Assembly: GCA_003156495.1 (NCBI GenBank)
Contig: PMHC01000018.1
Span: 1 to 35,469 of the forward strand
Length of the DNA: 35,469 nucleotides
Direction of reading: 5' to 3'
Origin: Acidobacteriaceae bacterium
GTDB taxonomy: Bacteria; Acidobacteriota; Terriglobia; Terriglobales; Acidobacteriaceae
Position numbers and translations under genes: made by a program. Below the pieces are notes generated by a model. It searched no databases, was not told the DNA's origin, and saw only the letters and a program-made list of their open reading frames with translations. Position 1 is the first letter of the stretch; every line of letters starts with the position of its first letter. Below are positions 1 to 7,710 of the stretch, in pieces.

Positions 1-2553
1 CGGATTGATCTGGGTCATGCTGAGCACGAGGGGAGCGCCGCCCTCCAGCGAACCGGTGTTTGCTTCGTCCGCTGTCCCATGTTCGAAGAAGATTCCATAT
101 CCGCCACGCAGAACTGTCTTGCCGCTGCCGGTCGGATCCCAGGCAAAGCCCACGCGAGGAGCGGGATTGAGGAGGTGGCTGGACATGCAGCCCGAAGGTA
201 TGCCGTTCTTACCGCATTGAACGATACCGTTGGTAACTTGCGGGTTGACGCTGCCGTCGCTTTCGTAAATTGGGATAACACCGTTGCTGCTGGCAACTCT
301 CAGTCCACCCTGGCTATCGACTGTAACCCCGCTTGCTGTTGTTGAACTGAATGCGGTCGGTTCCCAGTTATAGGCGTTGTTATTAAGTTCGTGAAAGGTT
401 CCGAACAGGCTCATGCGCAGGCCCAGATTAACCGTGAGCCGTGGCGTCATCTTCCAGTCGTCTTGAAAATACGGTTCGACGATCTGGTAACGCTGGCGGT
501 ATCGGCCCTGCCCGCTATCCTGCTGGAAGGTTGCAACCTTTCCCTGTCCGCCCGGAGTGTATGCATCGCGATAGTCATAGAGGAAATCGGCGAATGAATT
601 TCCGGTTCCACCCCTTAGATTGCTGAAGGTCAGCAGCCCTTGCGTATCGCCGGTAGCAGCCCCGATCGGCCCATTGGTCTGGTTCCGCTGGAAGATCACC
701 CACTGCGCGCCGAATTGGAAGTTGTGCCGTCTCCAGGTTTTGGTCAGATTATCGGCAAAGCTGTAGGTCGGGTTGCTATGCTCCCACGGCATGTAGCCGG
801 GATCGGTTGCAAAGCCGTAACCGCCGTACTCGGCATTGTTGCCAGCAATAGAAATTCCCGGCATCTTCGTGCTGCCATTGTTGAAGATGGTCCTCATGCC
901 GCATTGCGTAGAGGTGGAAGCTGACGTGCAAGATTCGTCGAGAGCCATGGGACGGGCCAAGCTCACTCCCGAACCGGCTACATCCGCAAGCGTGATATGC
1001 GAATTGGTGTAACTAGCGATGAATTCATTCAGAAAAGTGGGCGAGATCGCTCCGGTCAGGCGTGCCACGTAGCTGGTACCCGGCGCATAAAATCTGTTCT
1101 GGATGGTTGGGAAGCTGTTTTGCGTGCTGGCATACTGCGGAACCGGCGTGGTCTCGTTCCATTCATCGTGAATGTATCGGAAACCCGCCTGCCACTTGGC
1201 ATTGATGACGTGATCGATACGGAAGAGTTCCTCACGCCAGTAGGTCGGAAGCGAGACTTCACCATTGAAGCAAGCGGTGCCCGTGGAGTTGCATCCGCTG
1301 GTGGCGTTTGGGAGCGGGAAGATGCCGTTGCCCAAAAGAGCGGTCGCGTTCTGGTTGAGGAATACTGTTTCCGTTTGACCAGAAGCAGTGTAGGTTAACT
1401 GATTATTCGCAAAAGTGTAGGGTGTGCCGTTGAGTTCCGTTCCCGATTCTGGGCAGTCGGGATATGTCGTTCGATTGAAATCGACGCTGGAGTTCTCATT
1501 CAACGCCGCCGGGCAAACATCGCTAAAATCTCCGTTGCGCTCTGCGAGAGAGGGAACCGCCTGCCGATAGGCATACGGATCTTTTTCAATGCGCGCCTCC
1601 TCCGAGAAGAAAAAGTGTGTTTTATCCTTGGCGTCGTAAAGATGCGGAATCGACAGCGGTCCGCCGATGGTTCCGCCAAAATCGTTGCGGCGATAGAGAG
1701 GCGCGCTGTTGCCAACATCGAAGTATCCCTTGGCATTGAAATTTTCATTGCGGAAGAATTCGTAAACGCTACCGTGATACTGGTCCGTGCCGGACTTGGT
1801 GGTTACGATGGTCGTACCGTTGCCGGTGCTGGGGTACTGTGCTCCGTAGTTCGAGGTCAGCACCTTGATTTCTTGAATGGCGTCGATGCTGGGCGTCACG
1901 ATCAGAGAAGTATGGTCTTTGTTGATGCCAACGTTGAGCGTCTCCGAACCATCCACCTGAAAGCTGTTGTATTCCGTGCGCCCACCGTTGACCGAGTAAG
2001 ACACACTGCCCGCCATGCCGACACGGGCTTCATCCTGCTGCGTCTGGTTGCTGACGCCCGGAGCCATCGCTATCAGTTGCGAGAAGTTGCGGCCGTTGAG
2101 CTGAATGCCTGCAACTTCTTTGCCGGTGATCGTACCGCTGACCTCGGCATTCTCGGTGTTCAACTCCGTGACCGATGCGGAACCACCCTCGACAGTGACA
2201 GTAGATTGTGCTCCGCCCACCGCGAGTTGCACATTAAATACAAATGCTTGCCCCATGCCAAGTGAAACATCATGAGCGGAGACGTTGAACCCCGGTGCTT
2301 CCACAACGATCCGGTAGTGACCTGCCGTGAGGTAGGGAACGGTATACGATCCGGATGCGTCGGTTTCGGTGTGCAGTTGCACTCCGGTGTCCTGGTTGGT
2401 GATTTCAATTATGGCGTGACCTATGGCCGCGTTCTGCTGATCGGTCACTTGGCCGACGAATCTAGCATTCTGCGCGTGACTGGGAATGGCGACAAGAATG
2501 ACGAGAAATATAGGCAAAACTACGTCGAGGCGCTTCCTGAACAGTGCATACAT
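1..2553 (-). CDS. Oar-like TonB-dependent receptor, 3' end beyond window
   Basis: The frame stays open from 2553 to the window edge (851 codons, no stop), so the C-terminal part of the barrel is missing. A signal peptide ends near residue 27 (SHA-Q). A carboxypeptidase-regulatory-like beta-sandwich follows (about 30-110), then a plug with the family motif LNGRNFSQ near residue 150, then aromatic-rich barrel strands. Members are outer-membrane proteins thought to take up large substrates with TonB energy; no STN signalling domain is visible. The start at 2553 has AGGG eight bases upstream; 2559 is an alternative ATG with too short a spacer. The stop of the sigma/anti-sigma fusion lies 14 nt upstream and overlaps this ribosome-binding site, so the two are probably translationally coupled. 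Substrate unknown. Confidence 0.9.
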   Translation of the reverse strand, partial: MYALFRKRLDVVLPIFLVILVAIPSHAQNARFVGQVTDQQNAAIGHAIIEITNQDTGVQLHTETDASGSYTVPYLTAGHYRIVVEAPGFNVSAHDVSLGMGQAFVFNVQLAVGGAQSTVTVEGGSASVTELNTENAEVSGTITGKEVAGIQLNGRNFSQLIAMAPGVSNQTQQDEARVGMAGSVSYSVNGGRTEYNSFQVDGSETLNVGINKDHTSLIVTPSIDAIQEIKVLTSNYGAQYPSTGNGTTIVTTKSGTDQYHGSVYEFFRNENFNAKGYFDVGNSAPLYRRNDFGGTIGGPLSIPHLYDAKDKTHFFFSEEARIEKDPYAYRQAVPSLAERNGDFSDVCPAALNENSSVDFNRTTYPDCPESGTELNGTPYTFANNQLTYTASGQTETVFLNQNATALLGNGIFPLPNATSGCNSTGTACFNGEVSLPTYWREELFRIDHVINAKWQAGFRYIHDEWNETTPVPQYASTQNSFPTIQNRFYAPGTSYVARLTGAISPTFLNEFIASYTNSHITLADVAGSGVSLARPMALDESCTSASTSTQCGMRTIFNNGSTKMPGISIAGNNAEYGGYGFATDPGYMPWEHSNPTYSFADNLTKTWRRHNFQFGAQWVIFQRNQTNGPIGAATGDTQGLLTFSNLRGGTGNSFADFLYDYRDAYTPGGQGKVATFQQDSGQGRYRQRYQIVEPYFQDDWKMTPRLTVNLGLRMSLFGTFHELNNNAYNWEPTAFSSTTASGVTVDSQGGLRVASSNGVIPIYESDGSVNPQVTNGIVQCGKNGIPSGCMSSHLLNPAPRVGFAWDPTGSGKTVLRGGYGIFFEHGTADEANTGSLEGGAPLVLSMTQINP

Positions 2554-2567
2554 TGTCATGTCCCTGC

Positions 2568-5432
2568 CTAGTCGTGATGGGGCGTTAAAGTGCTGGATGA
2601 AATTACTGCATGATCCGTAGTAGATACAGGTATGCGGGAGACAGCAGTGCGCACCTCAGTGGCAGACACTGCCAGGTCGTGAAGGATAAGAGGCGCGGCT
2701 CTTGAGTGTTCATCTCCCGCATAAACAAGTTCTTTTGCAAGAAGTAGGTTATGTTGCACAACATCATTTATGGTCGCTGGATTGCTTACGATAGTGTCCG
2801 CGCCGCGCAAGCGTCCTATGCCCAATGCTGGGAATATTTCTTCCTGCTCCCTGACTGCGATTGCGAGATGATTGATATGTTGGCGTACGAGTTCGTTCAA
2901 CAGAGTACGCGCTGCCGGTGTCAAAGGTTTGGAGGAAGGATATTGATGCTGTAGATCGCCAAGACGGCTATTTTCACGGACTAAGGTCGCCGACGAATTC
3001 AGGAGCAGAAAGGCAAGTTGCTGACAGCGGTCTCGTAACACACGCTGAGTTTCGCAGTAGCTATCCAGCGGGCTTTCTCCCGCCACAACCGACATTGCCT
3101 TGAGTTGATACCCTGAAGCATTTCCCGACTTTGATTCAAAGTCCCGGTAACTGAGAATATTCGAGGTGACATTCGGTATCATCCTCAACCGATCGGCAAT
3201 TTCCCGCTTGCGGCTTTCGCTCTCGACAATGCCTGTTACGGAGATTCCTCTGGCAGCTTGAGATACCTGCAATCTTTCGGTATCCGCATTCAGCTCTTGC
3301 AACGCCAGCAATACACCTAATCTCGCAATATCAATGTCGGATTCGCTTGGGCGCACCGAGCCCGGTAATAACGGCAGCGAGGATGAGCGGGAACCTATAG
3401 AACTGAGCGGGCTAGCCGCCGGTTCGAACCTGCCCTCACTTGCCGGTCCCCATGGAACCACGTCATAGGAGAGTTCTGCGATTTCAATATTGTCCTGGTC
3501 TCGAAAGCGCAAGGTTCTCGCTACAGGATGAAGATCGCTCAGTCTCACTGTTAACGATTCGCTGAGTACTGGACCTACAGCTGCCGTTGTGGTAACGGTC
3601 AGCAGGTTGCTTCCTACTTTCTCAACGTGATCGCGTTCGCCAATGACACGATCACGCCAAGACTGGAAGCCCGCAGACGACATTGGGTCATTCCAATCGA
3701 GGCCTGCTTTTTCCATCTTCGCTTTCAATACGCGCTCATCATGATCGATGGGCTGTACTTTCGGACGACGGCGGCCATCGATATCGCGGTAGATGTCACG
3801 TTGCAATGCGCGCCCTGCAACATGAATCGCAACTCTCTGGTGGACAACACCCGGACCATGTGCAATGCGTTGGTTTCTTTCCGAACTTACGCTTTCGTTG
3901 ATAAGAGTTGAAGCGCTGAGCTGCTCTCTTTGATGATTTGCTGCAACCCACAACAGAGTGCTGCAAACCAGGACCAAAGCCGCAGCAGTGATCGGTACAA
4001 GCGGCCTGGCTCGCAGTAACGAGGCTATTCTCTTAGTTAGACAATTCCACGCTCGCACCGCAATTGGCTGTACGGTTCCAGCAACAATGCCATTATTCGT
4101 CCCTTCGCGCTCTGCTTCGACGCCATTCGCTTCAAGCATTGTGACAAGGTGCAGATCATCAAATTCTTCGTCTTCATTGGAAACGGCGACGAAGTGAGGA
4201 TCGATGTATGTTGCCTCAATCGAGGCTCCATCAACCGTAAAGCTGACAGCCACTGTCAACGTTCTGTCGTCGCTCAATGCAATCTCACGCTTCAGCTCCG
4301 GCGGAGCTTGTGGCGGTCGCTGGAGAATTTCAAGCGAGAGCATCAACATCCCTTGTTCGCTGAATACCTCAATCATGTCGAGCGTTTCGATCGAACGGGT
4401 TTCCACCTTGAGAATCGCGCATGGGGAACCGATGTTTCGCACCGCGACAACCTCGGCGTTCAGCGCGATGACCAGTCCCGAGGGGCGATGCTCGAATATC
4501 TCGCGCACTCTTTCTTGCGCGCCGGCGAAGATTCGAGCAAATGCTTCTTTCTCCGACAAGTCTGGCCGCTTTGATTTTCCCGTATGGCGGGTTGGTTTCA
4601 AAGATTCCTCCATCGAACGAGTGGGTGGCGGCGGTGTCCCACAGAACCTCATGACTTTGTAGAGACAAACTTTACAGCTCACGATATGCGCCAGCAGATC
4701 GCTTTCCAAGGGGCGCAGATTGAGAGTGTGATAGTGGCGTTCAAGAGTTGCGTTGCTCGGGCAAGGGCCGCACGAAGAGTTGAAAATACTTTGCAAAAGG
4801 TCATTTGCAAAATCGCAAGAAGGAACTGCGGCTTTGAGAGGTTTGTACTCTGGCGCTGGACCGCGACGCAGTACGTGTAGCTTGGAAGGGTTCACAAGAT
4901 ATGTTTTCAATTCTTCCCTGGCATACCCCAAGGCAAGATCTACAGAGTGTCTGGAGATCAAACAAATGGAGGCAATTTCCTCGGGAGATAATCCATGAAA
5001 GAAGCGGAGAAGAAAGATGCTTGCAAATTTTGCAGAACGCCTTCTCCATAAAAGGAAGACAAGAATCTTGCGTATTTCATTCTGCGCTTCAATTTGATCG
5101 AATGACGTTGACACTGACGTGCGCAAACGGATCGAGAACGTATCGAAATCGACTGCACCCAGCCCCAGAAATGTTTGGCTCAAGCCACATCTGCGCTCTG
5201 TCAAATAGGCAAATCGCAGGTGTGTGTAGAGAAGAGGTTCAATGTCATCCAGATTCGATACTTCATCGCGAAGGCTAAGAATCCGCAAAAAGGTATCTTG
5301 GACCAGATCCTCTGCGGCGGCGCGATCATTTTGCACAAAGTGCATCGCCCATCGCAGTAACCATGGGTATTTGGCGGCAAACAGACTATCAAGTGTCGCC
5401 TTGGAATTTTCACGTGGATTGACCAGATGCAT
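2568..5432 (-). CDS. ECF sigma factor fused to zinc-finger anti-sigma-like motif, one TM helix and extracytoplasmic domain
   Basis: Residues about 12-80 are sigma region 2, with the helix AEDLVQDTFLR. Residues about 120-178 are region 4, with the HTH GLSPEEIASICLISRHS. A cysteine-rich linker with CGPC (221-224) leads to H249-x3-C253-x2-C256, the ZAS zinc-finger pattern of anti-sigma factors. A further cytosolic beta-rich region (about 300-430) precedes a single transmembrane helix at about 478-497. The last 450 residues would be outside the cytoplasm and include a BON-like stretch (about 703-765). ECF factors are normally about 200 residues, so this is one chain doing sigma, anti-sigma and sensor jobs. 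GAGG precedes the ATG. It is followed directly by an Oar-like receptor gene, its likely partner. Sigma and ZAS calls rest on motifs; the role of the tail is inference. Confidence 0.85.
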   Translation of the reverse strand: MHLVNPRENSKATLDSLFAAKYPWLLRWAMHFVQNDRAAAEDLVQDTFLRILSLRDEVSNLDDIEPLLYTHLRFAYLTERRCGLSQTFLGLGAVDFDTFSIRLRTSVSTSFDQIEAQNEIRKILVFLLWRRRSAKFASIFLLRFFHGLSPEEIASICLISRHSVDLALGYAREELKTYLVNPSKLHVLRRGPAPEYKPLKAAVPSCDFANDLLQSIFNSSCGPCPSNATLERHYHTLNLRPLESDLLAHIVSCKVCLYKVMRFCGTPPPPTRSMEESLKPTRHTGKSKRPDLSEKEAFARIFAGAQERVREIFEHRPSGLVIALNAEVVAVRNIGSPCAILKVETRSIETLDMIEVFSEQGMLMLSLEILQRPPQAPPELKREIALSDDRTLTVAVSFTVDGASIEATYIDPHFVAVSNEDEEFDDLHLVTMLEANGVEAEREGTNNGIVAGTVQPIAVRAWNCLTKRIASLLRARPLVPITAAALVLVCSTLLWVAANHQREQLSASTLINESVSSERNQRIAHGPGVVHQRVAIHVAGRALQRDIYRDIDGRRRPKVQPIDHDERVLKAKMEKAGLDWNDPMSSAGFQSWRDRVIGERDHVEKVGSNLLTVTTTAAVGPVLSESLTVRLSDLHPVARTLRFRDQDNIEIAELSYDVVPWGPASEGRFEPAASPLSSIGSRSSSLPLLPGSVRPSESDIDIARLGVLLALQELNADTERLQVSQAARGISVTGIVESESRKREIADRLRMIPNVTSNILSYRDFESKSGNASGYQLKAMSVVAGESPLDSYCETQRVLRDRCQQLAFLLLNSSATLVRENSRLGDLQHQYPSSKPLTPAARTLLNELVRQHINHLAIAVREQEEIFPALGIGRLRGADTIVSNPATINDVVQHNLLLAKELVYAGDEHSRAAPLILHDLAVSATEVRTAVSRIPVSTTDHAVISSSTLTPHHD

Positions 5433-5808
5433 CGCGCCTCTTTTATATACCCGTCAGAAAAAGGCTTCATCTCTCTTAGATTAACCAACTGTTTACCTTT
5501 AATTATTTCAACCGTAATTGATACAAAGTTTATCCATATTTAATGATTCCGTGGTTTGTCTGGGGATACTTTCTCACTCAGCACAAAGAAACCACCGTGG
5601 CGAGGCGCATAGTCAGGTTTCAGAACATTTCTAACAGCCTCAATACGACAACTGCTTATCTCGCATACATGGAATATGCGTTGTTAGCTTCCAACATTCA
5701 CCGAGCAGCGAAGCGGCCAAAACAGACTGTGACGCCGTTGCGTGAATTCACTCCCCTCTTCAAATGGGAGCAACCTCAACGCTGTTACACCGCAATGGAG
5801 ATGTCATT
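5433..5808. promoter_or_regulatory. Divergent intergenic region between sigma fusion and secreted protein gene
   Basis: This stretch separates two divergently transcribed genes and has no credible gene. About 5475-5545 is distinctly AT-rich, unlike its GC-rich surroundings, and is the most likely place for the two promoters. I could not settle on a single -35/-10 pair. If the fused sigma factor is autoregulated, its own target promoter should lie here. Confidence 0.4.
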
Positions 5809-7584
5809 ATGAAATTTACGAAAGTAATCCCCGGAATCCTGGCGCTCGTAGCAACAGCCGCGTTTGCGTCAGTTCTGTCCGCGCAAACTCTTGAGGTGCT
5901 AACTGCGGGATCGTCCGCGCAGTTCGGTCCATTCGCAGTTGCAGCTTGGGCGCTTGCCACAAATGGGGGCGTCACGGCCTATCACTACACCGTCAAGAGC
6001 GGCAGCACCTGCCCCCTCCCCGGCGCCACTTTTCCCTCAGCCTCAACCTGCTACGCATACCTCAATGATTCCCGCAGCTCGAGCATCCCCTACGAACCCG
6101 GCAACCTCTGGGTGGTGTGGAACACCAATAACCAAGTTTGGGCGTACCTGAGCGTCGACTCGACCGTAGGCGTGCGGGCGTTCCAAGCTACACCACGCGC
6201 TACTTTGGGCCTTGCTAATCTGCCAAGCAGCGGGCAGTCTGCCTATAACTCCTATTTTGACGGAAATGCTGACACGGCAATCACCACCACTGTCACTAAC
6301 GCGCTGAACGGCCAAGCTCTTACGGCTGCCAACACCGACATCCGTCCCGAGGACGCGCTGTTCGCCACAAACCGCACGCTCAACACGCTTGAGTATGCAA
6401 CGTCGGCAGGCAGTCTAATCGGCAACGCCATCCAGAGCGCATTCGGCTCCTCCCCCGCCGTAGCTCACCCGGTCTCCTTTGCTCTCTCCGGCGGTACCGA
6501 TCCCTTCTCCGGCGAGACGATTCCCACCATTTACACCATTCCCGTTGGCGCGGCTCCGGTCGTCTTCCTGGCCAACACCACCAATCTCTCCAGCGCAACC
6601 AACATCACCTCCGCCAATGCCGCCTCACTGTTCAGTGGCACGGGCAACTGCGCCGGTAACCTGCTCGATGGAATCGCCTCTTCCGTCGCGCTCAGCCCCG
6701 TCCTGCGTGAACCGCTCTCCGGAACCATGAATACGGTGGAGTACTCCGTCTTCACGCTCAACGGCAGCTCCCAGGAAACCGGCATTAACGACGACTATCA
6801 GGCGCCTACTTACAGCGACATCAACCCGCTGAAACTGCCCTGCGGCAGCGGCTATCGCTATCGCGCTGTTGGTACCGGCGATGAAGTCAAGGCCGTCCAG
6901 GCCACCGCATCGGGCTATACGGGAACGACAAACACTATCGGTTATGCCTTCTACAGCGTCGAATCGGTGGCTCCAAGCAACAGTTACAAGTACCTCACCC
7001 TCAACGGTATCGACCCAATCAATTCGAGCTACTCCGCGGGCTCGCTTCCAACCTGCGCCACGAGCGGGGGTATTTATGATTGCCCGGTCGCTGGCGGCAG
7101 TTCCTTCCCCAACCTGCGCAATGGCACCTACCCCGCATGGTCCGTCTATCGCCTCATCACCGACAGCACCGGCCTGACAAACGCACAAGCGCTGGTCGAA
7201 AAGTCGGATGCCTTGGTCGACAACTACATTCCAGACTACGTTCCCATCACTCCGGTCTGCGCAAGTTTACTTACAACAGGAACAACCGATGAACCCGGCC
7301 TGGCTGCCTACCGCGAGCACTTCGTGCCCAACTTTTTGGCCAGCACCATCACAGCCAACGACGGCCCGATTGCCCTCACCAGCATCGAATACAACGCTAG
7401 CGACACAAGCGTTAGCTGTGGCAGTGGCCATTCTGCCTACACGCTTCCTTCCCTCACCCTGGGCGGCTCGGATCCCGCAGGCGAGTACAACGAAGCTGGT
7501 GGCGACGTGGGCGGCACCATTGTCGTTAACACCACTGGTGCCTCGCTGACACCTCCAGGCTCCATTCAGGCCTCAACTCATTGA
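5809..7584 (+). CDS. Secreted periplasmic-binding-protein-like protein (PstS-like fold suspected)
   Basis: The start at 5809 gives a clean signal peptide (MKFTKVIPG..., cleavage near SAQ) and has GGAG eight bases upstream; an earlier in-frame ATG at 5764 would spoil the signal peptide. The 591-residue product opens with AGSSAQFGPFAVAAWAL, like the ligand loop that starts PstS-type binding proteins. Later it has a segment ending in LFSGT and the string LREPLSGTMNTVEY, which resembles the R-E-x-x-S-G-T loop of that family. It contains several Cys and many Ser/Thr/Asn residues, consistent with an exported protein. It lies divergently from the sigma fusion and upstream of the NHL/MBG gene. No permease or ATPase is nearby, so transport is not implied. 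The binding-protein assignment is from motifs only. Confidence 0.7.
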   Translation: MKFTKVIPGILALVATAAFASVLSAQTLEVLTAGSSAQFGPFAVAAWALATNGGVTAYHYTVKSGSTCPLPGATFPSASTCYAYLNDSRSSSIPYEPGNLWVVWNTNNQVWAYLSVDSTVGVRAFQATPRATLGLANLPSSGQSAYNSYFDGNADTAITTTVTNALNGQALTAANTDIRPEDALFATNRTLNTLEYATSAGSLIGNAIQSAFGSSPAVAHPVSFALSGGTDPFSGETIPTIYTIPVGAAPVVFLANTTNLSSATNITSANAASLFSGTGNCAGNLLDGIASSVALSPVLREPLSGTMNTVEYSVFTLNGSSQETGINDDYQAPTYSDINPLKLPCGSGYRYRAVGTGDEVKAVQATASGYTGTTNTIGYAFYSVESVAPSNSYKYLTLNGIDPINSSYSAGSLPTCATSGGIYDCPVAGGSSFPNLRNGTYPAWSVYRLITDSTGLTNAQALVEKSDALVDNYIPDYVPITPVCASLLTTGTTDEPGLAAYREHFVPNFLASTITANDGPIALTSIEYNASDTSVSCGSGHSAYTLPSLTLGGSDPAGEYNEAGGDVGGTIVVNTTGASLTPPGSIQASTH

Positions 7585-7626
7585 GATCTGTGTAAGAAGG
7601 GGCAAGGACAGGAAACGACAGCACAC

Positions 7627-7662
7627 TTTCCATCAGGGGACCTTCGAGTTCCCTGATGGAAA
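7627..7662 (+). terminator. Strong hairpin downstream of the secreted protein gene
   Basis: TTTCCATCAGGGGA and TTCCCTGATGGAAA form a 14-bp stem (one G-U pair) around an 8-nt loop, 42 nt after the stop codon at 7584 and 48 nt before the next start. It lacks a proper T-tract, so it may be a weak terminator or an mRNA-stabilising or processing element. Confidence 0.6.
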
Positions 7663-7710
7663 TCTTGATTAAAAACAACTGATCTTTGATTCCAACTCCA
7701 GGAAGGCTCC

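Noticed and set aside
5201-5488. Alternative minus-strand frame overlapping the sigma-factor start
   Set aside because: It is in another frame from the sigma domain and lacks any motif; the ATG at 5432 has its own ribosome-binding site.
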